DNA of 38,047 nt from an uncultured Eubacteriales bacterium (GTDB lineage Bacteria > Bacillota > Clostridia > Christensenellales > UBA1242). Under the pieces are notes generated by a model. That model was not told where the DNA came from. It searched no databases and was given only the letters and a program-made list of their open reading frames with translations. Of this stretch, positions 17,459 to 25,742 are shown one piece after another (positions within the stretch are counted from its first letter, which is position 1; every line of letters begins with the position of its first letter). The DNA is taken from the NCBI GenBank assembly GCA_948787875.1, contig CAQFKO010000005.1, forward strand, positions 1 to 38,047, read 5' to 3'. The position numbers and the translations under genes were made by a program.

Positions 17459-18282
17459 AAAAAACCTTTACGCTGAAAAAATCTAAAAACATTTATTCAA
17501 GTGAACACTACACTTATGTTAGGTTAGAGCGAACAAAAACATTTTTTGTTCACTTTATAAGAATTCTTCTGCTTGTCGCCTTTCTTGGAATTTGGGAACT
17601 TGCGGCTACTCTTGGGTGGGCTGACCCATTTATTATTTCTTCACCATCAAGAGTAATAAAGCAGTTAGTCGAACTTTATAACACAGGTTCGCTCTCCCTT
17701 CATATCTTTACTACCCTAAAAGAAACCATGCTTGCATTTTTGCTCAGTACGGTTATAGGTATGGCACTTGCAATAATTTTATATTCTATTTCACCGCTAA
17801 GGCGTGTGCTTGAACCTTATATAGTTATTTTAAACAGTTTGCCTAAAATTGCTCTTGGACCACTCATTATTATTTGGGTGGGAGTCGGAACAAATGCTAT
17901 TGTTACCATGGGTATTTTGATTTGCGTAGTTATAACTACTATCAATCTTTTGAATGCTTATCTTGAAGTTCCGGCAGAAAAAATTATGCTTCTTAGGTCT
18001 ATGGGCGCAAACAAATTTCAAATTTTAAACCGCCTTGTTTTGCCTGCAACACTCGGAAACTTTATGTCTACCCTAAAAATAAACTTGGGTATGGCATGGG
18101 TTGGCGTTATTATGGGCGAATACCTATCAAGCAAAGCCGGACTTGGTTATCTTTTGGTCTATGGCGGACAAGTGTTCAAACTTGACCTTGTTATGACCGC
18201 AGTCGTAATTCTCTGCATTTTATCAGCAGTTATGTATGGCATAATATCTATTATTGAAAAAATTATCGTTAAAAAAAGATGA
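17455..18282 (+). CDS. ABC importer permease (SsuC/TauC-like)
   Basis: A 275-residue permease with about six membrane helices and the cytoplasmic coupling segment (RSMGANKFQILNRLVLPATL), matching the family's EAA loop. Start chosen at 17455, where ATG overlaps the ATPase stop as ATGA; an in-frame TTG at 17440 is a less likely start. The TGA stop lies inside the stem of the terminator at 18273-18300. With the two upstream genes it forms a complete importer. Confidence 0.9.
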   Translation: MKKTFTLKKSKNIYSSEHYTYVRLERTKTFFVHFIRILLLVAFLGIWELAATLGWADPFIISSPSRVIKQLVELYNTGSLSLHIFTTLKETMLAFLLSTVIGMALAIILYSISPLRRVLEPYIVILNSLPKIALGPLIIIWVGVGTNAIVTMGILICVVITTINLLNAYLEVPAEKIMLLRSMGANKFQILNRLVLPATLGNFMSTLKINLGMAWVGVIMGEYLSSKAGLGYLLVYGGQVFKLDLVMTAVVILCILSAVMYGIISIIEKIIVKKR

Positions 18283-18300
18283 CAGTTTTGTCATCTTTTT
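18273..18300. terminator. Bidirectional terminator between convergent genes
   Basis: Perfect 12-bp arms AAAAAGATGACA / TGTCATCTTTTT around GTTT. Both strands run into T tracts, ending the ABC-importer operon on the plus strand and the COG2426-type gene on the minus strand. Confidence 0.92.
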
Positions 18301-18305
18301 TATTT

Positions 18306-19070
18306 TTAAAATTTTAAAGCTTTGCCATTATCGGTGTTTGAATTTTCTTCAACCAAGCTCTGCTCTTTGGCTTCAATATTTTGCAAATCATTGTTTCCCT
18401 CTTCTGCATTGATGTTGTCGGAATTTTTGCTTCCTTTGTTTTTTATTTTCAAAACTATTGCTTTTATTATTTCATACAAAACAAACACCGCAACCAAAAT
18501 TAAAAATGCATACAAAACAATTGATGTGTTGCCCTCAAACAAAAATGAAATAAGAGTCATAATAAGCCCCGCAACCAAGTTTCCCAAAATAACCGTTATC
18601 ATTGTTTGCTTTTTGTTTAACCCGATAAAAAGTGCCAAACAAGTGCCCGTCCAAACTCCCGTAAGCGGAAGCGGAAGAGCAACAAAGCCAAAAACTCCCA
18701 AAATTTTTAACCATAAAGCTTTTTTTTGGCTTTTTTCGGACTTTGTTTTTTTGTCAATATTCTTTGAATTTTTGCTGAGCTTTCGCTCAATAAAATCCGC
18801 CAACTTTTTAAAAACTTTTGTTCGCTTTAACCAATTGAAAATTGGAAAAAATGCAAAAGTTAAAATTATGCAAACCAACGTGCTTCCCGCAAGAGATATT
18901 CCAAACGAAGCCCACAAAGAAAGTGCATTATCTCCCCAAAAAGAGATTGATGCACCAAAAGGAATAGCACCCCTTAACTCTACTATCGGTATCATTGAAA
19001 TAATCAATGTTGCAAGAGCGCTGTTTGTTCCGAAAATTCCGACAAACAATGCTTTAATCCATTCAGACAT
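18306..19070 (-). CDS. COG2426 'small multidrug export'-type membrane protein
   Basis: A 254-residue membrane protein with the family marks PIVELRGAIPFG near the N-terminus and a matching PLPLTGVWTG segment after the basic loop; these two half-sites suggest an inverted-repeat transporter fold. About five helices are visible, with a charged cytosolic loop (residues 80-120) and an acidic, Asn/Glu-rich tail of about 40 residues. The family label (Sm_multidrug_ex) is not backed by a known substrate. AGGTGA precedes the ATG. Confidence 0.85.
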   Translation of the reverse strand: MSEWIKALFVGIFGTNSALATLIISMIPIVELRGAIPFGASISFWGDNALSLWASFGISLAGSTLVCIILTFAFFPIFNWLKRTKVFKKLADFIERKLSKNSKNIDKKTKSEKSQKKALWLKILGVFGFVALPLPLTGVWTGTCLALFIGLNKKQTMITVILGNLVAGLIMTLISFLFEGNTSIVLYAFLILVAVFVLYEIIKAIVLKIKNKGSKNSDNINAEEGNNDLQNIEAKEQSLVEENSNTDNGKALKF

Positions 19071-19125
19071 AAATCTTCACCTAATAAAATTATATTAATC
19101 AAATTGTTTTTAATGCATCTTAAAA

Positions 19126-19851
19126 TCAAACTATTATAATATCGCCGTCATTAAGAGGATTAAGGTTATTCTTTTCGATATATTCTTGTGTTGCATCGCA
19201 AGTGTGAACAGGATAAACCTTTGTGTTTTTGTTATCTTGAACAATTTTAAAATAATCGTCTTTTGACATATGCGCAATATGTTTATCTATTGTTGTAAAA
19301 TCAACAAAAGCAACTTTTGCGTCTTCAACAATATTTTGCACATTGTTGCAATACACTGTATCTGCGGTAAAACCCGCCAACTTTTTGCCATTTTCAAAAA
19401 ATGAAAATCCAAAGGTTTCTGCAATGCCGTGCTCAACTTTATATGCTTTTACTTGATACTTTCCAACCTTATAAGTTACACCGTCTTCAATTTCAATAAA
19501 ATCAATTACTTTTAAATAGTTTTTGATTTCTGTTTGGTCTTTTGCAGATAACATAAGCTTGTTAATTTCAATTAGTTTTTCCGCTGTTCCCTTTGGCCCA
19601 AAAACTTTTAATTTTGTTTTTCTATTTTTATCATATCTCATTATTTGCGTTGCCAAAATATGTATGTCAAAAAAATGATCTATATGAAGGTGCGAAATTA
19701 AAACATAGTCCATTTTGTAAATATCGAATTTTTTGACAATATTTTTGTATGTTCCCTCAGGCAAATCCAAAATAATATTTTTGTCTATAACAAAACTTGT
19801 GTTTTCTCTTGCAAACCAAGTACAGCTTGTACCCATTACGCAAATTTCCAT
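19126..19851 (-). CDS. Metallo-beta-lactamase-fold hydrolase (RNase Z-like)
   Basis: A 241-residue protein with the zinc-binding SHLHIDH motif (His54, His56, Asp58, His59), later VEHG (His) and GFTADT (Asp) ligands, and PVHTC near the C-terminus. The order resembles ribonuclease Z and related phosphodiesterases. Start chosen at 19851, where TATGGAG lies 5 nt upstream; the longer reading passes through the palindromic element at 19870-19892. It follows pfkA in the place often held by pyruvate kinase. Substrate unknown. Confidence 0.82.
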   Translation of the reverse strand: MEICVMGTSCTWFARENTSFVIDKNIILDLPEGTYKNIVKKFDIYKMDYVLISHLHIDHFFDIHILATQIMRYDKNRKTKLKVFGPKGTAEKLIEINKLMLSAKDQTEIKNYLKVIDFIEIEDGVTYKVGKYQVKAYKVEHGIAETFGFSFFENGKKLAGFTADTVYCNNVQNIVEDAKVAFVDFTTIDKHIAHMSKDDYFKIVQDNKNTKVYPVHTCDATQEYIEKNNLNPLNDGDIIIV

Positions 19852-19869
19852 AAATTCTCCATAACTATT

Positions 19870-19913
19870 GGTATTATGACAAACATAACACCCCAAATTT
19901 TCAGCATTTATAA
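19870..19913 (+). repeat. Dispersed palindromic element, copy 2 (pfkA-hydrolase gap)
   Basis: Arms GGTATTATG (19870-19878) and CATAACACC (19884-19892) around loop ACAAA, with the conserved flank on the plus-strand right side (CCAAATTTTCAGCATTTATA). No T tract follows on either strand, so termination is unlikely here. Confidence 0.78.
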
Positions 19914-19924
19914 TATTTTAACCG

Positions 19925-20881
19925 TTAAAAACTAAGTCTTTGAGCAAGTATATATTCGTCGGCATCAAACTTTCTTGACCCATGAAGAGCGTCGTCAATA
20001 GGCACAAAAATAATCTTTCCATTTCTCATTCCCGCAGCACCGCTCTCCCCTTGAATAAGCATATCCACACATTTTGCCCCGCATCTTGAACCCAAGTTTC
20101 TGTCAAACACAGATGGCATTCCGCCTCTTTGAACATGACCCAAAATTACTGCCCTGCAATCCATTTCTGTTTTTGTGGCAATCATTTTTGCAAGGTCATT
20201 AGGGTCACAAACATGTTCAGACAAAACAATTAAACTAAATTGCTTTCCTTGCTTTTTTGCTCTTATTAACTTTTCACAAACATCGTCAATGCTCCATTTT
20301 ACTTCTGGAACAAGAATAACATCGGCACCTGCGGCAAGTCCAGCAGTAAGAGCAAGGTCTCCGCAGCCCGCACCCATAGTTTCTATTATCGAAACTCTGT
20401 CATGTGACATTGATGTATCGCGAACATTGTTGATTAAATTAACCACAGTATTTACCGCAGTATCAAAACCGAGTGTGTAATCGGTGTAATACAAATTGTT
20501 ATCTATTGTTCCCGGAACGCAAGCAACTTGAATTCCTCTGGAAATAAGTTCTTTTGCTCCACGCATAGAGCCGTCTCCACCAATAACAACAAGACCGTCA
20601 ATTTCGTGCTTCTTTAAGTTTTCAATAGCCTTATTTTGACCTTCTTGGGTTAAAAACTCTTTGCATCTTGCAGTTTTTAAAATTGTTCCCCCTGTTTGAA
20701 TGATGTTGCCCACTGAACGCTCTGACATGGCAAAAATATCATCTTCAATAAGACCCGCATAACCTCTTCTTACGCCAAAAACTTTTAAGCCTTGCGAAAT
20801 GCCATAACGCACAACAGCACGAACACAAGCGTTCATACCCGGGCTGTCGCCTCCACTTGTTAAAACTGCAATTTTATTCAT
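19925..20881 (-). CDS. pfkA: 6-phosphofructokinase (ATP type, variant active site)
   Basis: A 318-residue phosphofructokinase whose numbering matches the E. coli enzyme position for position. GGDGS at 101-105 has the Gly104 of ATP-dependent enzymes, and TAR (70-72), catalytic Asp127 and Arg162 are present. Two positions differ: the usual TIDND is TIDNN (Asn129), and the usual MGR is MGA (Ala171). It phosphorylates fructose 6-phosphate in glycolysis. AAGGAG precedes the ATG. It lies directly 3' of dnaE, a common Firmicute order. Confidence 0.93.
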   Translation of the reverse strand: MNKIAVLTSGGDSPGMNACVRAVVRYGISQGLKVFGVRRGYAGLIEDDIFAMSERSVGNIIQTGGTILKTARCKEFLTQEGQNKAIENLKKHEIDGLVVIGGDGSMRGAKELISRGIQVACVPGTIDNNLYYTDYTLGFDTAVNTVVNLINNVRDTSMSHDRVSIIETMGAGCGDLALTAGLAAGADVILVPEVKWSIDDVCEKLIRAKKQGKQFSLIVLSEHVCDPNDLAKMIATKTEMDCRAVILGHVQRGGMPSVFDRNLGSRCGAKCVDMLIQGESGAAGMRNGKIIFVPIDDALHGSRKFDADEYILAQRLSF

Positions 20882-20935
20882 AATAAATTCTCCTTAAAAT
20901 AATGATATATGAAATTTTTTTAAAACGCAAACATT

Positions 20936-23900
20936 CTAAATTACTTTAATATTTTGCTCTCCGATTATTGCACCAATTTCTGCAATAAAAGTGTTTGTTG
21001 GCTGTGCTGTTATTTTTAAGTCATAAAGCTTGCCCGCAAACTGAACTATTACGGGACTGTCTCCCGGATAGCTTGCAACAACTTCGCCTATTTCTTCCAC
21101 AATATTATGGTTGCCTATATCAAATTGCAAATATATTTTCGGAATCTTTTTGTTAACCTCGTCGGCAGAACCAAAAACCAAAGAACTTTTATTTTCGGTG
21201 TTTTGATTTTGCGAATTCTCGTCCAAAAAGTCAATTTTTTCAACCAAAACAATAGGTTTTTCTCCCACTCTGATTGAAATTTTGCCCGCTATATGCACAA
21301 TTCTATCGTCAGTAAGCATCTGTTCAAACTTTTCAAAAGTTTTATTAAACACCATGCAATCAAACTCGCCGTAAATGTCTTCAATGGTTATTATTGCCAT
21401 TGGCTTGTTACCTTGTTTGGTAAGAATTCTTTTAACCGCAGAAACTATGCCTCCGCAGTCGATTTGCATTCCGTCTTTTATATCGCTGAAACTATTTGAC
21501 TCATTGTTTTCAAAATCGCCGTCACCGCCGTCTTCTTCCTCACTATTTAACATTGAAGAGTTAAAGTTGTAGTTTTGCATAATGCCCAAATAGTCGTCAA
21601 GAGGGTTTCCCGAAATATAAATTCCGCAAACCTCTTTTTCTCTTTTAAGTTTTTCCATAAGGCTGTATTCGGCAATATTGGGATAATTGATTTTGATTGA
21701 TTCGTCACCTGCCATTATATCGCTAAACATTGAAAACTGACCCGAAACCTTTGATTTTGCATCTTTAACCGCACAGGCAATCGCGTTTTCGTAAACGGCA
21801 ATAAGCTGGCTTCTTGTTTTTTTGAAACAATCCAAAACGCCACCGTATATAAAACCTTCCATAAGTCTTTTGTTTATTCCGAACTCAATGGTTCTTGTTA
21901 AGAAATTTTCAAAAGAAGTAAACTCTCCGTTTTTCGCCCTTTCCTTTAAAATCATATCACAAATTCCGCCACCAATTCCTTTGATAGCAGAAAGTCCAAA
22001 GCGAATTTTATCACCTCTAACCGAAAACAATGTTTCTGATTCATTTATGTTTGGAGGAAGAATATCTATCCCCTCACTTTTAGCAAATGCAAGATATTTT
22101 TTTAGATCATCTGACTTATTTATACGGTTATTTAAAGTAGCAGTCAAAAATTCGGGTTCATAATAATATTTCATATAAGCCGTTTGATATGTTACATAAG
22201 AATATGCCGCAGCGTGCGACTTATTAAAAGCATATTGACCGAACTTTTCCATCTTGTCCCAAAGTTTGTTTGCAACATCTTCGGGAACACCATTGGCAAC
22301 ACAGCCCGGAACTGCCGGCTTGCCAAGAATTGATGGACAGCCATGAACAAAGACTTCTCTTTCTTTTTGAATCGCTTTAACCTGCTTTTTTCCCATCATT
22401 TTTCGCACGGCGTCCGCACGAGAAAGTGTGTAGCCCGCAAGCACTTGAACAATTTTCATGACTTGCTCTTGATAAACTATAACGCCATAAGTATAGTCCA
22501 AAACAGGCTCTAATCTTGGGTCAACATATTTTATATCTTTTGGGTGATGTTTGTTATGCACAAAATCGGGAATAGTATCCATTGGTCCCGGTCTATATAG
22601 TGAAACCCCCGCAACAATGTCTTCAAGACAGGTAGGTTTAAGCTCTTTCATGAATTTTTGAAACCCGCCACTTTCAAGCTGGAAAACAGCAGTTGTGTTG
22701 CCCGAAGCCAACATCTTAAATACATCGGGGTCATCATAGGTATTGTTTTCAAAAGAAACATCAATACCTCTATTTTTCTTAACATACTCTATGGCAAATT
22801 TTATATCGGACAAGTTGCAAAGACCCAAAAAGTCCATCTTTAAGTGCCCCAAATGCTCCATTTGACCGCCGTTATACTGAGTTGTTATTTCGTCTCCCGA
22901 CCTAGAAAGCGGAACATATTTGTCTAGCTCGTCGGCACCGATAATAACTCCGCATGGGTGAACGCTGGTCTGCCTTGGCATATCTTCAAGCTTTATGGCA
23001 ATATCTATAACTTGCTTTAACTGAGGATTTGTATTATAAATTTCTATAAGTTCGGGAACGGCATAGTCAACACCATAATCCTTTGCCTTTGGGTCTGGCT
23101 TATAAAACCCGAAAACTTTTTTCAATATAAAAGGTCTTCCGACTGTGTTTGGAATGGCTTTTGTTATTTTATCTGTTTCACTATATGGAACTTTCAAAAC
23201 TCGACCCACATCTTTTATCGCGTTTTTGGCAGCCATCATTCCAAGTGTTATAATTTTTATAACTCGCTTTTCGCCATATTTTTGCCTTACATATTCAATA
23301 ACATCTTGCCTTCTGCAATCTTCAAAGTCAACATCAAAATCGGGAGCGGAAATACGGTCAGGGTTTAAAAACCTTTCAAAGAAAAGCCCGTATTTTAATG
23401 GGTCAATTTGAGTTATTCCCATAAGATAAGCAATAACGGAGCCTGCACCCGAGCCACGACCCGGCCCTACCGATATACCCATTTTTCTTGCTGCGGAAAT
23501 ATAATCCCACACAATCAAATAATATTCAATAAATCCCATTCTTGAAATTATTCCAAGCTCATATTCAATTCGCTCTTCGATTTCTTTGGTCATAACGGGA
23601 TATTTTTTTGCCGCACCCTCTGCAATGATTTTTCTTATATAAGTCATTGGGTCATCGCCGTTTTCGGGAATATATCGCGGGAACAGATAATGACCATATT
23701 GAAAGTTATAATTGCACTTTTCTGCAATCTCCAAAGTGGTTGCAAGCGACTCTTCGTCAAAAAGTTTTTTCATTTCGTCATAAGACTTAAAATAAAACTC
23801 TTCGGTATCAAATCGCATACGGTCAGGGTCGTCAATTGTTTTTCGCATATTTACGCACATTAAAATATCTTGACAAACCGCATCTTCTTTTAAAAGATAA

Positions 23901-24691
23901 TGCACATCGTTTGTGGCAACCGTTTTTACTCCAATCTTTTTTGCCAAGTCATAAAGCTTTGGCAAAATATATTTTTGTTCTTTTAAGCCATGGTCTTGAA
24001 TTTCAATATAAAAATCGCCTTCTGCAAACATTGACTTTAATCTTAAAGCAAGTTTTTCTGCCTCGTCATCTTGATTGTTTAACAAATATTGCGGAATATC
24101 GCCCGCAACACAAGCCGACAAACAAATCAAACCTTCTGAATATTGTTCAAGCAAACTGTAATCTATTCTCGGCTTAAAATAAAACCCGTCACGAAAGGCA
24201 ATGGCATTCAGTTTTGAAATGTTTTGATAGCCTTTTTCATTTTTAACAAGCAAAATCAAGTGGTGCTGTTTTTCTCTGCCCTCTTTTACTCTGTAATCTT
24301 TTGCAACATAAAATTCACAGCCGAATATTGGTTTAACAATCGGCTTTCCGTTTTCTTTGTAATAAGCCTCATCAAGAGCAACGCACGCATCAAAAAAAGT
24401 TACCGCTCCATACATATTTCCATGGTCGGTGACGGCAACTGCCCTCATGCCCATATCTCTTGCGGTTTTAACCAAACTTTCGATTCTTGTTGCACCGTCT
24501 AAAAGCGAAAATTCTGAGTGCAAGTGCAAATGCACAAAACTGTTAACAAATTGTCTGGCTTTTTCTTTTGTTTGAGCAAACCTTTTTGAAGAAGCTTTAT
24601 TGATAACAATATTTGCAGGCAAACCTTTTTCAAAATCGAATTTTTTGCCTTTTATTTGTTTGTATGCAGATGTTAAAAATTTATTTTTCAT
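20936..24691 (-). CDS. dnaE: DNA polymerase III alpha subunit, DnaE type
   Basis: A 1251-residue polymerase: PHP domain beginning FVHLHLHSEFSLLDGATR at residue 52, catalytic PDFDVDFED acidic cluster, fingers and beta-binding regions, and a C-terminal OB fold (DCGGIVSAVKRILTKQGNKP). TTGGAG lies 6 nt before the ATG at 24691; an ATG one codon earlier and one at 24715 are also in frame. The gene overlaps the end of whiA. A basic N-terminal extension of about 51 residues before the PHP domain is unusual, since DnaE normally begins almost at the PHP strand. Confidence 0.96.
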   Translation of the reverse strand: MKNKFLTSAYKQIKGKKFDFEKGLPANIVINKASSKRFAQTKEKARQFVNSFVHLHLHSEFSLLDGATRIESLVKTARDMGMRAVAVTDHGNMYGAVTFFDACVALDEAYYKENGKPIVKPIFGCEFYVAKDYRVKEGREKQHHLILLVKNEKGYQNISKLNAIAFRDGFYFKPRIDYSLLEQYSEGLICLSACVAGDIPQYLLNNQDDEAEKLALRLKSMFAEGDFYIEIQDHGLKEQKYILPKLYDLAKKIGVKTVATNDVHYLLKEDAVCQDILMCVNMRKTIDDPDRMRFDTEEFYFKSYDEMKKLFDEESLATTLEIAEKCNYNFQYGHYLFPRYIPENGDDPMTYIRKIIAEGAAKKYPVMTKEIEERIEYELGIISRMGFIEYYLIVWDYISAARKMGISVGPGRGSGAGSVIAYLMGITQIDPLKYGLFFERFLNPDRISAPDFDVDFEDCRRQDVIEYVRQKYGEKRVIKIITLGMMAAKNAIKDVGRVLKVPYSETDKITKAIPNTVGRPFILKKVFGFYKPDPKAKDYGVDYAVPELIEIYNTNPQLKQVIDIAIKLEDMPRQTSVHPCGVIIGADELDKYVPLSRSGDEITTQYNGGQMEHLGHLKMDFLGLCNLSDIKFAIEYVKKNRGIDVSFENNTYDDPDVFKMLASGNTTAVFQLESGGFQKFMKELKPTCLEDIVAGVSLYRPGPMDTIPDFVHNKHHPKDIKYVDPRLEPVLDYTYGVIVYQEQVMKIVQVLAGYTLSRADAVRKMMGKKQVKAIQKEREVFVHGCPSILGKPAVPGCVANGVPEDVANKLWDKMEKFGQYAFNKSHAAAYSYVTYQTAYMKYYYEPEFLTATLNNRINKSDDLKKYLAFAKSEGIDILPPNINESETLFSVRGDKIRFGLSAIKGIGGGICDMILKERAKNGEFTSFENFLTRTIEFGINKRLMEGFIYGGVLDCFKKTRSQLIAVYENAIACAVKDAKSKVSGQFSMFSDIMAGDESIKINYPNIAEYSLMEKLKREKEVCGIYISGNPLDDYLGIMQNYNFNSSMLNSEEEDGGDGDFENNESNSFSDIKDGMQIDCGGIVSAVKRILTKQGNKPMAIITIEDIYGEFDCMVFNKTFEKFEQMLTDDRIVHIAGKISIRVGEKPIVLVEKIDFLDENSQNQNTENKSSLVFGSADEVNKKIPKIYLQFDIGNHNIVEEIGEVVASYPGDSPVIVQFAGKLYDLKITAQPTNTFIAEIGAIIGEQNIKVI

Positions 24692-25652
24692 CATTTTCTC
24701 CAAGTTCATTTGCAATTTTTATGATTTTGTTAAATCTTTGAGCAAGTGCACCCTTTGTTATTTTGCTCTCCAAAGTTTGCAAAAGTTCGCTGAGTGACCC
24801 TTCGGGGTTTGAAAGCCTTGACAGAGCGGCTTCCGCAAGCGGTTCTGCCAAATTTTCTATTCCAATGGTGTTTTGAATAATCTCTATTGCAGAAAGTTGT
24901 TTTAATGCGGCGTCAACAGCTTTGTCTATGTTTGCGGTTATGCAATTGCTTTGACGGTTTGCATTGTTGCTTACATCTCTTGTTACCTTTTTGTTTTGCA
25001 AATCAAGAACGGTTTTGCTTGCTCCGAACATTCCTAGTAAATCACAAATAGTTTCTGAATTTTTTAAATAAACAACATACAGTTCATTTCTTTCAACGAT
25101 TTTTGGAAAAATATCAAAGTTGCTCATAATTTCCGCCAAAATATCGGCCTGCTGTTTTGAACTTACGGTTATATCAAAATGATAGCCGTAACTTTTTTTT
25201 GCACTTCCCGCCTCAGACGGAACACTGAGAGTGCCCGAACCCAAAAACATTCCTGCCAAAAATGCAAGCATCAACTTTTCTGACCTAAGATATGACTTGT
25301 CGCAAACCTCAGAAATCTCTATGCCACTGTTTGAAATTTTCAAAATTCCAAGTTCTTTTAAAACAATATTATTATATTCGCCAACAACAGAAAGTTCAAA
25401 ACGCTCTTTGTTTTTGAAATTTTTTGCCACCGAAACAACATCAATTTCTATATCTTCAAAAAGTTCTTTTAGTTTTTGTTTTAACAATTCAATAACTTCT
25501 TCATTTTCATTAGACACAGCAAAAGACAGTTCACCGTTTGCAATAATCAAACTGCCGGCAGAAAGAAATATGCCTTGCACAAGTGAACGGGTTTCATTTT
25601 TGAAAATATTTTTTTTGATAATTTCGCCTTTTGCTATTTTTGAAATGGACAT
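24681..25652 (-). CDS. whiA: WhiA-family sporulation/cell-division regulator
   Basis: A 323-residue WhiA: two LAGLIDADG-like halves (LVQGIFLSAGSL and LAFLAGMFLGSGTLS), the hallmark NNANRQSNCITAN motif, and a C-terminal helix-turn-helix (SLSELLQTL...GALAQRFNKI). WhiA binds DNA and influences cell division and, in actinobacteria, sporulation. AGGG precedes the ATG, with a promoter of its own at 25670-25698. Its 3' end overlaps dnaE. The rapZ and yvcK genes that commonly precede it are missing here. Confidence 0.95.
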   Translation of the reverse strand: MSISKIAKGEIIKKNIFKNETRSLVQGIFLSAGSLIIANGELSFAVSNENEEVIELLKQKLKELFEDIEIDVVSVAKNFKNKERFELSVVGEYNNIVLKELGILKISNSGIEISEVCDKSYLRSEKLMLAFLAGMFLGSGTLSVPSEAGSAKKSYGYHFDITVSSKQQADILAEIMSNFDIFPKIVERNELYVVYLKNSETICDLLGMFGASKTVLDLQNKKVTRDVSNNANRQSNCITANIDKAVDAALKQLSAIEIIQNTIGIENLAEPLAEAALSRLSNPEGSLSELLQTLESKITKGALAQRFNKIIKIANELGENDEK

Positions 25653-25669
25653 ACTTTTACCCTATTTAT

Positions 25670-25698
25670 ATTATAGACATTTTTAGTAATAAGCACAA
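25670..25698 (-). promoter_or_regulatory. whiA promoter
   Basis: On the minus strand TATAAT (25670-25675) and a weak TTGTGC -35 (25693-25698) 17 nt apart, just past the terminator of the upstream gene. It makes whiA-dnaE-pfkA a separate transcription unit. Confidence 0.6.
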
Positions 25699-25700
25699 TA

Positions 25701-25726
25701 AAAAAATGCCCATTTCGGCATTTTTT
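25701..25726. terminator. Intrinsic terminator between PHP gene and whiA
   Basis: Perfect 10-bp arms AAAAAATGCC / GGCATTTTTT around CATTTC. On the minus strand the T tract follows the PHP-gene stop by a short distance, separating it from whiA. Confidence 0.92.
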
Positions 25727-25742
25727 ATGTTTAAGAAATTAA

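Noticed and set aside
18322..19098. 258-codon plus-strand ORF
   Set aside because: It mirrors the COG2426-type gene on the opposite strand, lacks a ribosome site and has no recognisable domain. Shadow frame.
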